A DNA stretch of 43,507 bases from Bryobacterales bacterium (GTDB taxonomy: Bacteria; Acidobacteriota; Terriglobia; Bryobacterales; Bryobacteraceae). The position numbers and the translations under genes were made by a program. Below are positions 16,882-25,509 of the stretch, in pieces. Under the pieces are notes generated by a model that had not been told where the DNA came from, made no database searches, and saw nothing but the letters and a program-made list of their open reading frames with translations. Within the stretch, counting starts at the first letter, position 1, and each line of letters begins with the position of its first letter. The stretch lies in contig PMSX01000337.1 of NCBI GenBank assembly GCA_003167495.1, positions 208 through 43,714 of the forward strand. The letters run 5' to 3'.

Positions 16882-18729
16882 TTATTGAAAAGACGCGCTG
16901 CTTGTGCTCTGGCCCGCGGAGTTTGCCACACCCACCGTCACTGATCCGACTAATGCGGGATTGCCGTTCGTCACTGGAAAACTGGCTTGCAAAGAGAACA
17001 AACCGCCATCCGTATTGCCTGTAAAGAAGAGCTGCTGAAAACTCGAAGAGGCATTGTATGAAATCGGACTGCCAATCATTTTCCCGCTCGTGTCGTAAAA
17101 CGTGAAGGAAAGCTCACCTGCGCTATACGTGTTGTCGTAGCCGCTGACGGTCACGAGTAAATTTGGGTTTTCCGCTACCGCCTGTGCCGACGTGAGCCGG
17201 GGAGTAGCTGAAGGAATAGTGAACGATTGCGTATACGTTGTTGCGTCGGGAAAGGCGACAGAGAATGTGATGATGCCCGCCGTAGTACCTGTCTGGAACG
17301 CAATGCTCGATAGGCCGTTATAGGTGGCAGTTTGCGCGCCAGAGGCTAGGCTGATGTTGAGTTCGCGGCCTCCTGTTGCCGGAAACACAACGGCCGCATC
17401 GTCTGTGACATTTGCCACCGACGGAGCGAATTCCAGCGTGATGGTCCCGAGTGCCGAAACCGGCGAGGGCGCACTCAATTGAACCGTCAAATTTAACTGT
17501 TGCTGGCTGCCCATCGTTCCAGTCGTCATGATACTAAGGCTTGGTAATGCTGAGGTCAAGCTCATGCCGGTCAGCGAGAAGTTCAGGCTACCAATGGCAA
17601 GGCTGCCGGTAAAGGTGCCGGCGGAAACGGGTGTAAACGCTACTGTGAAGGTAATTGGAGGGTCTCCCGGCGCAATGACAACGGGCAACGTTGGCAGCCC
17701 GCCGAGAGAGAATCCGGTTCCGGACACGGTAATTGCGGGAATTGTCACTGAATTGGCCGAGGTCGCGGGGTTCAGAACGCTAAACGTCAAAACGACACTA
17801 GCTCCGCTGCCGGGAAGAACCTGCCCGAAAGAAATCGGCGTAGCGGCTTGCGGCAAAGTCCGGATTCCCGTCGAATTAGTGTAAGAGATCTGCAACGCAT
17901 CAATAGGTGCAACAATGATGCCTTCGCCCTGAATTGGATAGGTGTTTGATCCCACCTGCAGCTCTACCCTCGCCAAACCGCTTTGGCTTGGTGCGAACGT
18001 CACGTTGAAATTTGCCGATTGGCCCGCTGCGATCGTCGCGGGCACACTCGAGGCGTCGAGCTCAAAAGCGATCGGTTCATTGGTGTTGAGAGTTTGCAAT
18101 GAAATGGCGGGAGCCGTCACATCACTGGTGCTCCCATTCTTGAGAGTAAACGTCATGGTGCTGGTTGCACTCATGGAAGTATTCGGAAAATTGAGCGGCG
18201 AACTACTGGAAGGGGTGAGCGTGACTGGCCCACTAGCTGTCTGATAGCTCAGTGTGAATTGAGGCGCAGTAGCCGTTCCATTTAAAGTACTGACATTCAA
18301 CAAACTGAAGGGGCAACTCGTTCCGCAGGCACCTTGCTGGATCTGAAATGAGAGGTTCAAGTAGGCAACGACGGCGCCCAGGCTGGTTGGCGTGAAATTG
18401 AGAGTGTATAAAGCGAACGCACCGGGCGCAAGAACCTCGTCCTGGAAAACGCCGGTCACCGAGAAATTTGGATTCGCAGCCGACGAAGTGGCGGAGGTCG
18501 ATACCAGCACCGCGCCGAAATAGACGTCGTCAGAGGAGGTATTGACCATCTTGATCGTGATTGCGCTATTGCCGCCCACTGGAGTGCTCGCCAGGGAATA
18601 GACTGCGGGCAGGGGCGTGTCCGGCAACGCCCCGGCGGGGTCATATACGTAAAGTGTAAACGGACTTGTCACCTGGCCATTGGCAACCGCGGACAAAACG
18701 AACAGAACAGCCAGCCATAGACGTTTCAT
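16882..18729 (-). CDS. Exported multi-domain beta-sandwich (choice-of-anchor D type) protein
   Basis: 615 residues from ATG 18729, which overlaps the preceding stop as ATGA (18726-18729); the longer frame to 18801 is not needed. The signal peptide is MKRLWLAVLFVLSAVANGQ. The rest is Ser/Thr/Gly-rich with repeated modules of the kind LNFPNTSMSATSTMTFTLKN, IAAGQSANFNVTFAPSQSG and VLPGSGASVVLTFSVLN. These are ASPM/HYDIN-like immunoglobulin modules, about four copies, ending with a different C-terminal domain. No sortase or anchor signal is seen. It is probably cell-surface or periplasmic. Its partners are the two exported proteins upstream in the same operon. Confidence 0.8.
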   Translation of the reverse strand: MKRLWLAVLFVLSAVANGQVTSPFTLYVYDPAGALPDTPLPAVYSLASTPVGGNSAITIKMVNTSSDDVYFGAVLVSTSATSSAANPNFSVTGVFQDEVLAPGAFALYTLNFTPTSLGAVVAYLNLSFQIQQGACGTSCPFSLLNVSTLNGTATAPQFTLSYQTASGPVTLTPSSSSPLNFPNTSMSATSTMTFTLKNGSTSDVTAPAISLQTLNTNEPIAFELDASSVPATIAAGQSANFNVTFAPSQSGLARVELQVGSNTYPIQGEGIIVAPIDALQISYTNSTGIRTLPQAATPISFGQVLPGSGASVVLTFSVLNPATSANSVTIPAITVSGTGFSLGGLPTLPVVIAPGDPPITFTVAFTPVSAGTFTGSLAIGSLNFSLTGMSLTSALPSLSIMTTGTMGSQQQLNLTVQLSAPSPVSALGTITLEFAPSVANVTDDAAVVFPATGGRELNISLASGAQTATYNGLSSIAFQTGTTAGIITFSVAFPDATTYTQSFTIPSATPRLTSAQAVAENPNLLVTVSGYDNTYSAGELSFTFYDTSGKMIGSPISYNASSSFQQLFFTGNTDGGLFSLQASFPVTNGNPALVGSVTVGVANSAGQSTSSASFQ

Positions 18730-19532
18730 CGGGCAACCCTCGCCACTGGAGATGGAAGCAGAAAGACGTTCAGCTTTGCCGTATCCAGATAAACCGCCCA
18801 TCCTGTGCCTGTCGATCGCGATGTGACATGCAACCAGTGATTGGACATCTTTTCCATCGTCAAATCGTCAGCCGGCAGAGCCTGCCGGCTCAGTTGAAGC
18901 GTCTGCCGGTTAGCGCCAGGCCGTTCGGCGATCAAACCCCAAGCATCTTGCGAAATAATCCAACCTTGTTGCGTGGAGACCGAACCCTGAGAGCCCGGCT
19001 GTAAGTCTGAACTGGTTACGCGGCCCGATGGCAGCGCTACTGAGATCCGCGTCACCGACGAATCTGCCAGCACGACGAAGAAGTGCGCTGTCGTATTGGA
19101 CGCTAAACTGACAAACGTTACCCGACCTGCGAACGAGGAATCGTCAATCGGCGTTTCCACGAATTGAGTTCCGTTCCAGCGCAGCAGCATGTGTTTCGAC
19201 GGTAGCCAAACCGCAGCGGACTGCGCCGATGAATCGATATCCAGTAGGGGTAGGGGCTCGGCGGATGGGTACTCACCCAAAAGGGCGCCGTCGGCCCGTA
19301 AGAGACGGATCCAGCCATTGATGGCTAGCAAACCCGCGGAATCCGAAAACGACGCACCGTCCGCCCTGGCGATGGCGCGCGGCTCCACAATGAAATTGGC
19401 CGCCACGCCGCGGATCGGGTGAACCGAGCCGTCGGCATAACGGGCTACGCCAAGCTGGGGAACCTTCAACTGGGCATCGAGCCCGGCGCTCATCGCGAGC
19501 AAGACCCAACTGCAAAGTGCGAAGTGTTTCAT
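18726..19532 (-). CDS. Exported protein of unknown function, propeller-like
   Basis: 268 residues with signal peptide MKHFALCSWVLLAMSAGLDA. The body has recurring strand units with GWIRLLRADGALLGEYP, AAVWLPSKHMLLRWNG and GWIISQDAWGLIAERP, suggesting a small beta-propeller or repeat-strand fold. It begins 29 bases after the upstream exported gene and is coupled by ATGA to the 615-residue gene, so the three exported proteins are likely made together. No enzyme motif was found. Confidence 0.7.
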   Translation of the reverse strand: MKHFALCSWVLLAMSAGLDAQLKVPQLGVARYADGSVHPIRGVAANFIVEPRAIARADGASFSDSAGLLAINGWIRLLRADGALLGEYPSAEPLPLLDIDSSAQSAAVWLPSKHMLLRWNGTQFVETPIDDSSFAGRVTFVSLASNTTAHFFVVLADSSVTRISVALPSGRVTSSDLQPGSQGSVSTQQGWIISQDAWGLIAERPGANRQTLQLSRQALPADDLTMEKMSNHWLHVTSRSTGTGWAVYLDTAKLNVFLLPSPVARVAR

Positions 19533-19561
19533 AAATAAACCAGATATCGAAACTGGAATGA

Positions 19562-20374
19562 TTAGTGTCCGAGAGTGATGGTCGGTGTGCCGACGGAGAC
19601 ACCGGAGGTAGATCCCGAATCACCACCGCCGCTTTTGTGACCTTTGAGCGCGATCACCGTGCCCGCTCCTGCCGCCGCTCCCGCAGCGAGCAGAATCCAC
19701 AACACCTTATGACTTCTGTGCGAGCCGCTTGCACCGGTGGGCGCGTTCGTGATGCTTACAGCCGGCTCCGCTGCACCGCCGCTGCTGGCCTCAGGTGGGT
19801 TCGGCGTCAGACTGTACGGCTTTTCGCTTGGCGCCGAAACAGTTCCGGGCTGTGGCGCCTGTAATGCGATCTCCGGCGCTAGTGGGAGGGTCGGCTTCGG
19901 GGTGACCGCCGCCGCCTCAACTGGTACTGACACGACACTCACCGAGGGACGATCTGATCCGATCTCCTGAGCAATGATCAACCCGGTATGCAATGTGCCT
20001 TTGGCTGCCGTGACTCTGAGTTCGACTTGCCCGGAGTATTCTCCCCATTGGATAACCGGGAAACGAGCGATTCCGGCCGAGTCCGAATACGCAACCCAGG
20101 CACGCAGTCCATTGGAAAAGCGACCGGTCGGACCGTCGTCCGGAAGGCGGAGCGCGACCGCGGCTCCCGACACAGGAGCACCGCCGGCATTCGTCACTTG
20201 CACGACGTAGCCCTTGGCTGAGGTTGATTGGGGATGGGCGGGACCTGGATCGTCTGCGACGTGAACGTGCAGTACTGCATCAAGGTCGGATTCGGCGGGA
20301 GCCACGGAGTTTGTTTGCGCCCAAATAGGGTTCAGGGCGATAATCTGGCACAGCAATAACGAAAGAAATCTCAT
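19562..20374 (-). CDS. Exported protein with Ig-like domain and C-terminal membrane anchor
   Basis: 270 residues. Signal peptide MRFLSLLLCQIIALNPIWAQ, then an Ig/carboxypeptidase-regulatory-like domain (about 30-140) with GYVVQVTNAGGAPVSGAAVA and ARFPVIQWGEYSGQVELRV. A Pro/Ala-rich linker follows. A single membrane segment VLWILLAAGAAAGAGTVIAL precedes KGHKSGGG, giving a topology with most of the protein outside the cytoplasm. Such proteins recur in Acidobacteriota next to surface-protein genes. It sits 19 bases after the PP2C gene. Confidence 0.75.
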   Translation of the reverse strand: MRFLSLLLCQIIALNPIWAQTNSVAPAESDLDAVLHVHVADDPGPAHPQSTSAKGYVVQVTNAGGAPVSGAAVALRLPDDGPTGRFSNGLRAWVAYSDSAGIARFPVIQWGEYSGQVELRVTAAKGTLHTGLIIAQEIGSDRPSVSVVSVPVEAAAVTPKPTLPLAPEIALQAPQPGTVSAPSEKPYSLTPNPPEASSGGAAEPAVSITNAPTGASGSHRSHKVLWILLAAGAAAGAGTVIALKGHKSGGGDSGSTSGVSVGTPTITLGH

Positions 20375-20393
20375 ATAGCCTCGGCCACGCTAG

Positions 20394-21110
20394 CTATACG
20401 AGTTTGATCAGGACAACTGTGACGTTGTCAGGTCCTCCCTCGCCCTTTGCGGCCTCGACTAAGTAGTGGCATTTCTCCGCCAGAGTTTTCTCGGAATCGA
20501 GAGCTTCATTCAATAATTTCTCACCTACGATGCCATGCAACCCGTCCGAACAGAGCAAAAGAATGTCTCCGAGCTGCATCTGCACGATACGTGTTGAAAT
20601 TCTCAGCTCTTCTGCGCTGCCCACTGCCATCGTCAGCACATGACGCATAGGATGTTTCTTAAGCGCTTCTTCGCTGAGTCCAAGCCGTGCGCCGACCTCT
20701 GCGACCCAAGTCTGATCTTGCGTTAAGAGTGAAAGCTCACCCTTCGAACTGAGATACGCTCTGCTATCGCCCACGCTGCCGATCTGCAACCGCGCATCGC
20801 CGATATCGCGCGCAACCACCAGCGTGGTACCCATACCCGCAAGTTCCGCGTTCGTCTGAGCGGCTTGGCGCACTGCCCAATTGGCTTCCAAGAATCCCCG
20901 TTCGAGCATCTCCAATCCCGTTTGGTTCGCTGCGTTTAGCAGGTATTCGTACAACATCTCCGCGCTTAAATGTGAAGCGTATTCGCCGGCATTGGCTCCG
21001 CCCATGCCGTCAGCGAGTATGAATATGCCAGATTCGCTATCACTAATGAAGTAGTCCTCATTGTTTGAGCGAACACAGCCTGGATCGGACAGGCCAAAAG
21101 CTTCAAGCAT
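20394..21110 (-). CDS. PP2C-type serine/threonine protein phosphatase
   Basis: 238 residues, the size of bacterial PstP/PrpC enzymes without extra domains. Metal-binding residues are visible in VRSNNEDY (Asp19), ADGMGGAN (Asp34, Gly35), LLLCSDGLHG and GGPDNVTVV. It removes phosphate from Ser/Thr of proteins in the cytoplasm, usually reversing a Hanks-type kinase, none of which is in the window. The -10 box TATAAT lies only 11 bases before the ATG, with no Shine-Dalgarno sequence between, so the message may be leaderless. It heads or lies within the operon of exported proteins. Confidence 0.93.
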   Translation of the reverse strand: MLEAFGLSDPGCVRSNNEDYFISDSESGIFILADGMGGANAGEYASHLSAEMLYEYLLNAANQTGLEMLERGFLEANWAVRQAAQTNAELAGMGTTLVVARDIGDARLQIGSVGDSRAYLSSKGELSLLTQDQTWVAEVGARLGLSEEALKKHPMRHVLTMAVGSAEELRISTRIVQMQLGDILLLCSDGLHGIVGEKLLNEALDSEKTLAEKCHYLVEAAKGEGGPDNVTVVLIKLV

Positions 21111-21121
21111 CGGGAGCTTTG

Positions 21122-21127
21122 ATTATA
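21122..21127 (-). promoter_or_regulatory. TATAAT box just upstream of the PP2C gene
   Basis: The minus strand reads TATAAT, 11 bases before ATG 21110. The -35 region is poor (near TATACC at 17 bases). A start near 21115 would leave a leader of only about five bases. Confidence 0.45.
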
Positions 21128-21211
21128 CTTTCTATCAAGTTAGGGTATACACCTTCGATATTTGGGTTCTTCGCCTTTGACTGCAACTTCAAACGAGCGC
21201 GTGGCCAGCGG

Positions 21212-22234
21212 CTACCCGATGCCGGGGGGCTTGAATTGTTCCGCCGCGAAGTCATCGATTTTCCCGGTAAGGTCAGAACCGTTCTGAGTCTTGAGGATAG
21301 GGAATACCGCCGTCGCTGCTGTGATTCGAAACAGCATCGAATTGCCTTGGCCCTCCACTTCGTGCTCGGGACCGCGTATACCCAGTTTGTCAGCCTCGGC
21401 CTTTACCGCTTGAATTGAGCCGAAGCGCTCGGCCACAACCACGAAGCAGGGGCCACGCCATCGAAACAGCTGATCGCCCCCCACGCGGTTCTTGCCAAGA
21501 TAGGCTGCAAATCGTTGCAAGACCGAGTCGCCGGCAGGAAACCCAAAACGCCGGTTCACGACGTCCAGATTCTTGAGAAAGAAGGCGATGACGAAGGTTT
21601 GAGTTCCAGACGAGCTTACTTCAGTGATTCGAGCCTCGGCCTGCTTTTGCGTAGGCAGCCCGGTGACTTGGTCATTTGCGGCGGCGGCGGCGCGGGTTGA
21701 CTCAGAAACCCGTTCCTTGAGTTCGCGATTCTCCTGTTCGTGCCGCTCCGTTTCTCGACAAACGGTATCGACGATGCTGGCAAGTTTCTCTCGCAGCATG
21801 CGCATGTCCGGTACTTGGGAGGCCTCCTTCAAATCCCGTTGAACGTTGCGGAGAGTGTGCGCCGATTGCTCGCTCGAGGCACATATTCGGAGAAGCGACT
21901 TGGAAACTAAATCGATCGCCATATGTTTCTCTTTAGTGAGTGCCTGAATGTACTTTTCCAGGGATGCGCCATAGCCTTGGATCGTTCTGTTCGCCTCCCC
22001 CGCGAGCATTACGAGATCCTCAGGATTACCGGCTTGCTCAAAGCGTTGCCCGATCTCGCGGATGGCAAGGCGGAACTCGCCGTGTTTTTCGGAATCGAAC
22101 TGAACGGCATGCAGAGCCCAGCCCTCGAGCAAAAGGCTTACAATTCTCAATAACGAAGCGGACTGCGCCGGTTCAGTTTCATTAGTTTTCCCGGCCGAGA
22201 AGATCATGCGCGTTGCCCCTTCCTCTCTACTCAT
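21212..22234 (-). CDS. Coiled-coil protein with degenerate GGDEF domain
   Basis: 340 residues from ATG 22234; ATG 22207, preceded by an AGGAAGGGG stretch, is an alternative. The N-terminal half is helical, with a coiled coil around ETERHEQENRELKERVSEST. The C-terminal 160 residues follow the diguanylate cyclase pattern (VTGLPTQKQAEARI, LKNLDVVNRRFG, GDSVLQRFAAYL). The signature, however, is RWRGPCFVVV instead of RxGGDEF, so the GTP-binding and metal residues are lost. It is likely a non-catalytic scaffold or c-di-GMP-related sensor. A 101-base gap separates it from the PP2C gene. Confidence 0.8.
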   Translation of the reverse strand: MSREEGATRMIFSAGKTNETEPAQSASLLRIVSLLLEGWALHAVQFDSEKHGEFRLAIREIGQRFEQAGNPEDLVMLAGEANRTIQGYGASLEKYIQALTKEKHMAIDLVSKSLLRICASSEQSAHTLRNVQRDLKEASQVPDMRMLREKLASIVDTVCRETERHEQENRELKERVSESTRAAAAANDQVTGLPTQKQAEARITEVSSSGTQTFVIAFFLKNLDVVNRRFGFPAGDSVLQRFAAYLGKNRVGGDQLFRWRGPCFVVVAERFGSIQAVKAEADKLGIRGPEHEVEGQGNSMLFRITAATAVFPILKTQNGSDLTGKIDDFAAEQFKPPGIG

Positions 22235-22365
22235 CGGCGATGTCCTGGAAATTCGAGATAGCACCAGGGAAATAGGCCTTAAGCAACACACATGCCCTGC
22301 AGAGATAATAAGGGCTAAGGGCTTGTCAAGCTAAAATTCGCCACATCGGTCCTTATATCGCTAAC

Positions 22366-23556
22366 CTATTTCGCCTTTGGCTGCAACATCGCTTTCAGTT
22401 GACGAAAGGCGGTCGAGTCCATAGACGTCTTCAAGCGGGCAGGGGCGAGGGGCTTGGCGCCGGGTGGGCTGACTCTTCGATCTTGTGCTTGGGCGAGTAA
22501 ATCATCTGCTTCCGCGTCGTCCGGCGAATGATCTATCACTGCCTGTAATTTCTGTTGGGCCTCCTCGAACAGATTGCGCCGCAACAGGGCAGCGCCCAGA
22601 TTGAAGAGATAAGAAACGTCCGCCGGATCTCCGTCCACCGCGCGCCGAAAATCATCAATCGCCGGCGGCAAATTGAGCTGATCCTCGGCAGCTCCCAGAT
22701 TGTTGAAGACTTCATGCAGCGGCATCACATTCGCTACTTCTTTGAAATAGCCAACGGCGGCGTTGTAATCGCCCGACTGATAGGCGGCGATCCCCATGCG
22801 GAAACGCGCTTCCAAGTAGCGAGCGTCGGAGGCGGGCACGCGTCGCAGCCACATCAAAGCCTGCTTCGGGTCTTTGTGTTCCAGGTAGGACCGACCCAAC
22901 TCAAACGCGGGGCTCACGAATTGCGGGTCTAAGTTGGCCGCCTGCAAAAACCACTTCTTTTGCTGTTCCTTGTCCGTGGAGAGAAGTCCATGGATATAAC
23001 TTTCCTCAGCATCGAGGCGCGTTGCCTGCCGCCCGGTCATGAATTGCTCAAAGGTGGTGTTGGTATGTGGATCCATATAAGTAAGCAATTGCCATGCGAG
23101 ATGCTGCTTGTATTTTGAAAGCTCCGAGAGTTTGCCGGCTTCCGAGATATCGGGCGCGTTCTGCAGTTTTCTGATGTCGATCAGCTGCGCGTCGATCACG
23201 ATATTGCTCTCTTTCAGCTGAGAGACACCCGGTGGTAGTTTGACGTCGTAGCTGCCGAAGATAACCATGTCGGCTTCAAGCGCTTGCGATAGCCGGATGA
23301 TGGAGGCCTTGGTGAAGTTGGCTTCCGGGCGGAGATCCAATCGCTTCATGCCGGCCATCGCGGTATTCCGGTCAAGCACGATTTGATTGGCCTGCGCAAA
23401 GTCCGCCCGCAGCGTCTCGGCTATGCTCTCGCCTACCCAGTTCAACTCCGAATAAGTTGAATTGTTCTGGAAGCGCAACACCAACACCGTGGCGGATTGA
23501 GCGAAGAGAGAAGCAGTGGCTAGCGAAGCCAGAAGAGCGGCTCGGAACAACGGCAC
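22366..23556 (-). CDS. Exported TPR-repeat protein
   Basis: 396 residues from GTG 23556, chosen because it gives a signal peptide (VPLFRAALLASLATASLFAQ) at once; an ATG at 23625 would overlap the AlgH gene by 106 bases. The first part (30-170) has a TolB/FlgO-like fold: SATVLVLRFQNNS, NWVGESIAETL, ADMVIFGSYDV. TPR units occupy about 195-360 (EARFRMGIAAYQSGDYNAAV; VSYLFNLGAALLRRNLFEEA). It probably acts in the periplasm or outer envelope as a scaffold. It overlaps the AlgH/YqgE gene end by 37 bases, so both are probably cotranscribed. Confidence 0.8.
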   Translation of the reverse strand: MPLFRAALLASLATASLFAQSATVLVLRFQNNSTYSELNWVGESIAETLRADFAQANQIVLDRNTAMAGMKRLDLRPEANFTKASIIRLSQALEADMVIFGSYDVKLPPGVSQLKESNIVIDAQLIDIRKLQNAPDISEAGKLSELSKYKQHLAWQLLTYMDPHTNTTFEQFMTGRQATRLDAEESYIHGLLSTDKEQQKKWFLQAANLDPQFVSPAFELGRSYLEHKDPKQALMWLRRVPASDARYLEARFRMGIAAYQSGDYNAAVGYFKEVANVMPLHEVFNNLGAAEDQLNLPPAIDDFRRAVDGDPADVSYLFNLGAALLRRNLFEEAQQKLQAVIDHSPDDAEADDLLAQAQDRRVSPPGAKPLAPARLKTSMDSTAFRQLKAMLQPKAK

Positions 23557-24179
23557 GCTTCCATCGTAGCGTGCGGCCGGTCTTGCGCCAGCTGGCTGTG
23601 TGAATCGCGGTTTAGCCGCTGCCACAAGCTTGCCGGATCGCTATCGAAGACGTACTTGACGCCCCGCACGGTAGACCAGGCTCCTAGCCGCACCTCATTC
23701 TCCAATTGACCAGGGCCCCAGCCAGCGTAACCCAGGTAAACGCGAAACTTTGAACTGGCGAGACGCTGCGTAATAGACTTTTCCAGCAACGCCTTGCGCA
23801 CTACAGAGTAGATGTCCCCCTGCACACGGTCCGCACTTTCCGGTTTTTCGGAGGTTCGCAGCAGGGCTTGCACGGCATCCGGCGAGACGGGCCCTCCTTC
23901 GTAAACCGGATCGTTGCCGGCGTGCAGTTGGGGAAACGCTTTAGCCAGTGTGATCTCCATCGGCCGGTTCAGCACAACGCCCATCGTGCCTCCGTCGTCA
24001 TCGCGCCGGGTGATCAACACCACGCTCTCGGCGAAATGCGGGTCGCCCAGTTTCTCGCTGGCGATCAAGACCGTGCCTGGCGTAAGCCGCTCTCCCGCAT
24101 TCTGCCCAAACCCAAAAAGCAGGCCGCTTACCGAGATCAAGCTCGAAAGCGCGGCTGCAACAACGGATTTCCGGGCCAT
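23520..24179 (-). CDS. AlgH/YqgE (DUF179) family protein
   Basis: 219 residues from ATG 24179 (a TTG at 24203 is possible). The core is typical: GTVLIASEKLGDPHFAESVV, TMGVVLNRPMEI, YEGGPVSPDAVQALL, then RVYLGYAGWGPGQLENE. An N-terminal hydrophobic segment (AAALSSLISVSGLLFGFG) is unusual for AlgH, which is normally cytoplasmic, and could be a signal peptide or anchor. The C-terminal 30 residues after DSDPASLWQRL may be read-through into the overlapping TPR gene. The function of this family is not firmly known. Confidence 0.85.
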   Translation of the reverse strand: MARKSVVAAALSSLISVSGLLFGFGQNAGERLTPGTVLIASEKLGDPHFAESVVLITRRDDDGGTMGVVLNRPMEITLAKAFPQLHAGNDPVYEGGPVSPDAVQALLRTSEKPESADRVQGDIYSVVRKALLEKSITQRLASSKFRVYLGYAGWGPGQLENEVRLGAWSTVRGVKYVFDSDPASLWQRLNRDSHSQLAQDRPHATMEACRCSEPLFWLR

Positions 24180-24228
24180 CGAGATTATGTTACCCGAGCG
24201 CAAACCACAGCGGACGAAGCAGCAGAGG

Positions 24229-24250
24229 AGTCAGTAGCCCGTAGTCAGTA
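24229..24250. repeat. Short direct repeat
   Basis: AGTCAGTA occurs at 24229-24236 and 24243-24250, separated by GCCCGT, in the gap upstream of the AlgH gene. It is a small repeat of unknown meaning, possibly part of a dispersed family. Confidence 0.35.
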
Positions 24251-24456
24251 AGAACTTGCGGCCCCGGCGCATCTCCAGGAGTTGGGTTGGAGGCTATGTA
24301 TTTTGACTTTCCTGACCGCAGCTTAGATCCGAGCGCACCTCGTCCGCAATTTCCCTAGGTTGAGGTGATGAGTAAGGGCATGGGCATCCGCCGGAGACAC
24401 CGAAGTTGGAGCGCGCCACATGGGCGCGATGTCAGCCCTCGTCACCAAATTCGTGT

Positions 24457-24744
24457 TCAAGCCGCGACGTAGCGCTTCACCGTAATGTCTCGCCCCTGCG
24501 TTCGCGTCTTGGCCACGTCGTAAGCCAGCTGCATGCGAAGCAAATGCTCCATATCCGGGCCAAACGCCTTCTCGATACGCAAGGCCATTTCCGGCGTCAG
24601 CTTGGCCTTCCCATGCAAAAGGTCGGACAGTGTGGCCCGGCGAACCTTCAAAATCTCTGCTGCCCTCGAGACGCTGAGGCCCAAGGCTTCCACAATCTCG
24701 GTTTTGATCAAGTCCCCTGGATGGGGTGGATTTTTCATCGGCAT
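24457..24744 (-). CDS. higA: HigA-type antitoxin, HTH_XRE
   Basis: 95 residues from ATG 24744 (MPMKNPPHPG). ATG 24738 is a second choice, and a longer frame would run into the toxin gene. NPPHPGDLIKTE is the usual HigA/VapI start. It is followed by the helix-turn-helix SVSRAAEILKVRRATLSDLL and a helical tail. It would bind DNA at the operator upstream of higB and neutralise HigB. It begins 10 bases after the toxin stop, in the toxin-first order typical of higBA. Confidence 0.93.
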   Translation of the reverse strand: MPMKNPPHPGDLIKTEIVEALGLSVSRAAEILKVRRATLSDLLHGKAKLTPEMALRIEKAFGPDMEHLLRMQLAYDVAKTRTQGRDITVKRYVAA

Positions 24745-24754
24745 CGCTGGCCTT

Positions 24755-25044
24755 CTAATGGTAGTCAATCAAATCAATCTCGCTGGCACTATTGGTCTTT
24801 TCGTCATAGCGAAAGGTCAACCGCCAGTTTCCGGTGACAGTCAGGCTCCAAAACCCTTTCAAGTCGCCCTTCAGCGGATGCAGCTTCCAGCCTGGAACCG
24901 GCCGAGTTGCTCCAGTGTTTCGGCGGTGTCCATCGCCAACAATAGATTGCGCACTTTATCCGCCATACCGCTGGGTACGCCTTTGGCGTTTCCGTTTTCA
25001 TGGAGCTGCCTCAGCCCTTTGTGGCGAAGGCGGACAAGCTGCAT
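24755..25044 (-). pseudogene. higB: HigB-type toxin (RelE superfamily), frameshifted
   Basis: ATG 25044 opens MQLVRLRHKGLRQLHENG, up to DTAETLEQLGRF, and then hits TGA in that frame (QAGSCIR stop). In the next frame the rest of the toxin continues: PGWKLHPLKGDLKGFWSL, TVTGNWRLTFRYDE and IDLIDYH, with stop at 24755-24757. Both halves match HigB in order, and their sum (about 96 residues) is the family length. One base seems missing near 24895-24903. The conserved basic and W/R residues of the active end are intact but out of frame. This can be a real inactivating mutation, a sequencing error, or a rare programmed shift. The antitoxin gene downstream is intact. Confidence 0.85.
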
Positions 25045-25060
25045 TCAATCTTATAGGTTT

Positions 25061-25089
25061 AGTATGTACGGCGATACCGTACATGTCAA
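25061..25089 (-). promoter_or_regulatory. higBA promoter with operator inside the spacer
   Basis: On the minus strand TTGACA (-35, 25084-25089) is followed 17 bases later by CATACT (-10, 25061-25066). An inverted repeat with 8-base perfect arms, ATGTACGG (25064-25071) and CCGTACAT (25077-25084) around CGATA, fills the spacer. HigA binding there would block RNA polymerase, giving autoregulation. Confidence 0.7.
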
Positions 25090-25509
25090 GCATTAGGAGA
25101 CGACAAATAGGGACACGCATGCCGTGTTGGTCCAAACGGAAATGTTTTCACGGAGCCCGGAATCCCCCCAAAAGACATACAGGGCAGAAACCGTTCCAGA
25201 CCAGTGAGTGGAGTACCGGCGAAACTGATTTCTACCCTGAGTGCTGGGCCTCTCGCGATTGCCAACCGGCCCAATGCCAAATCTGCCATCCGGGCGCGAA
25301 TTCCTAAACTGCAGCCACCTCCCCCGAGATTACCTGCCGATCAAGCACCCGCGCCGGATCTGTTAAAGTTGTACCGCGAAGCGGCTGCGAAAGCTAGTCT
25401 TATCGGTCTCTTCTTGCGCCGTTTTCAACACGTTTTATCTCTTGTAATCAGTGGAACTTATGAACCTCTCGCTGTTTGAAAAGTGTGGAAAAAACATGGA
25501 GGGTCCTTT
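25090..25509. other. Gene-poor gap between higBA and nagA
   Basis: 420 bases without a gene I can support. Short open frames on both strands show no recognisable domain. A TGTAAT box at about 25442-25447 could be a -10 for nagA, but no convincing -35 is seen. The ribosome-binding site GGAGGG lies just before ATG 25510. The region may hold decayed coding sequence. Confidence 0.4.
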
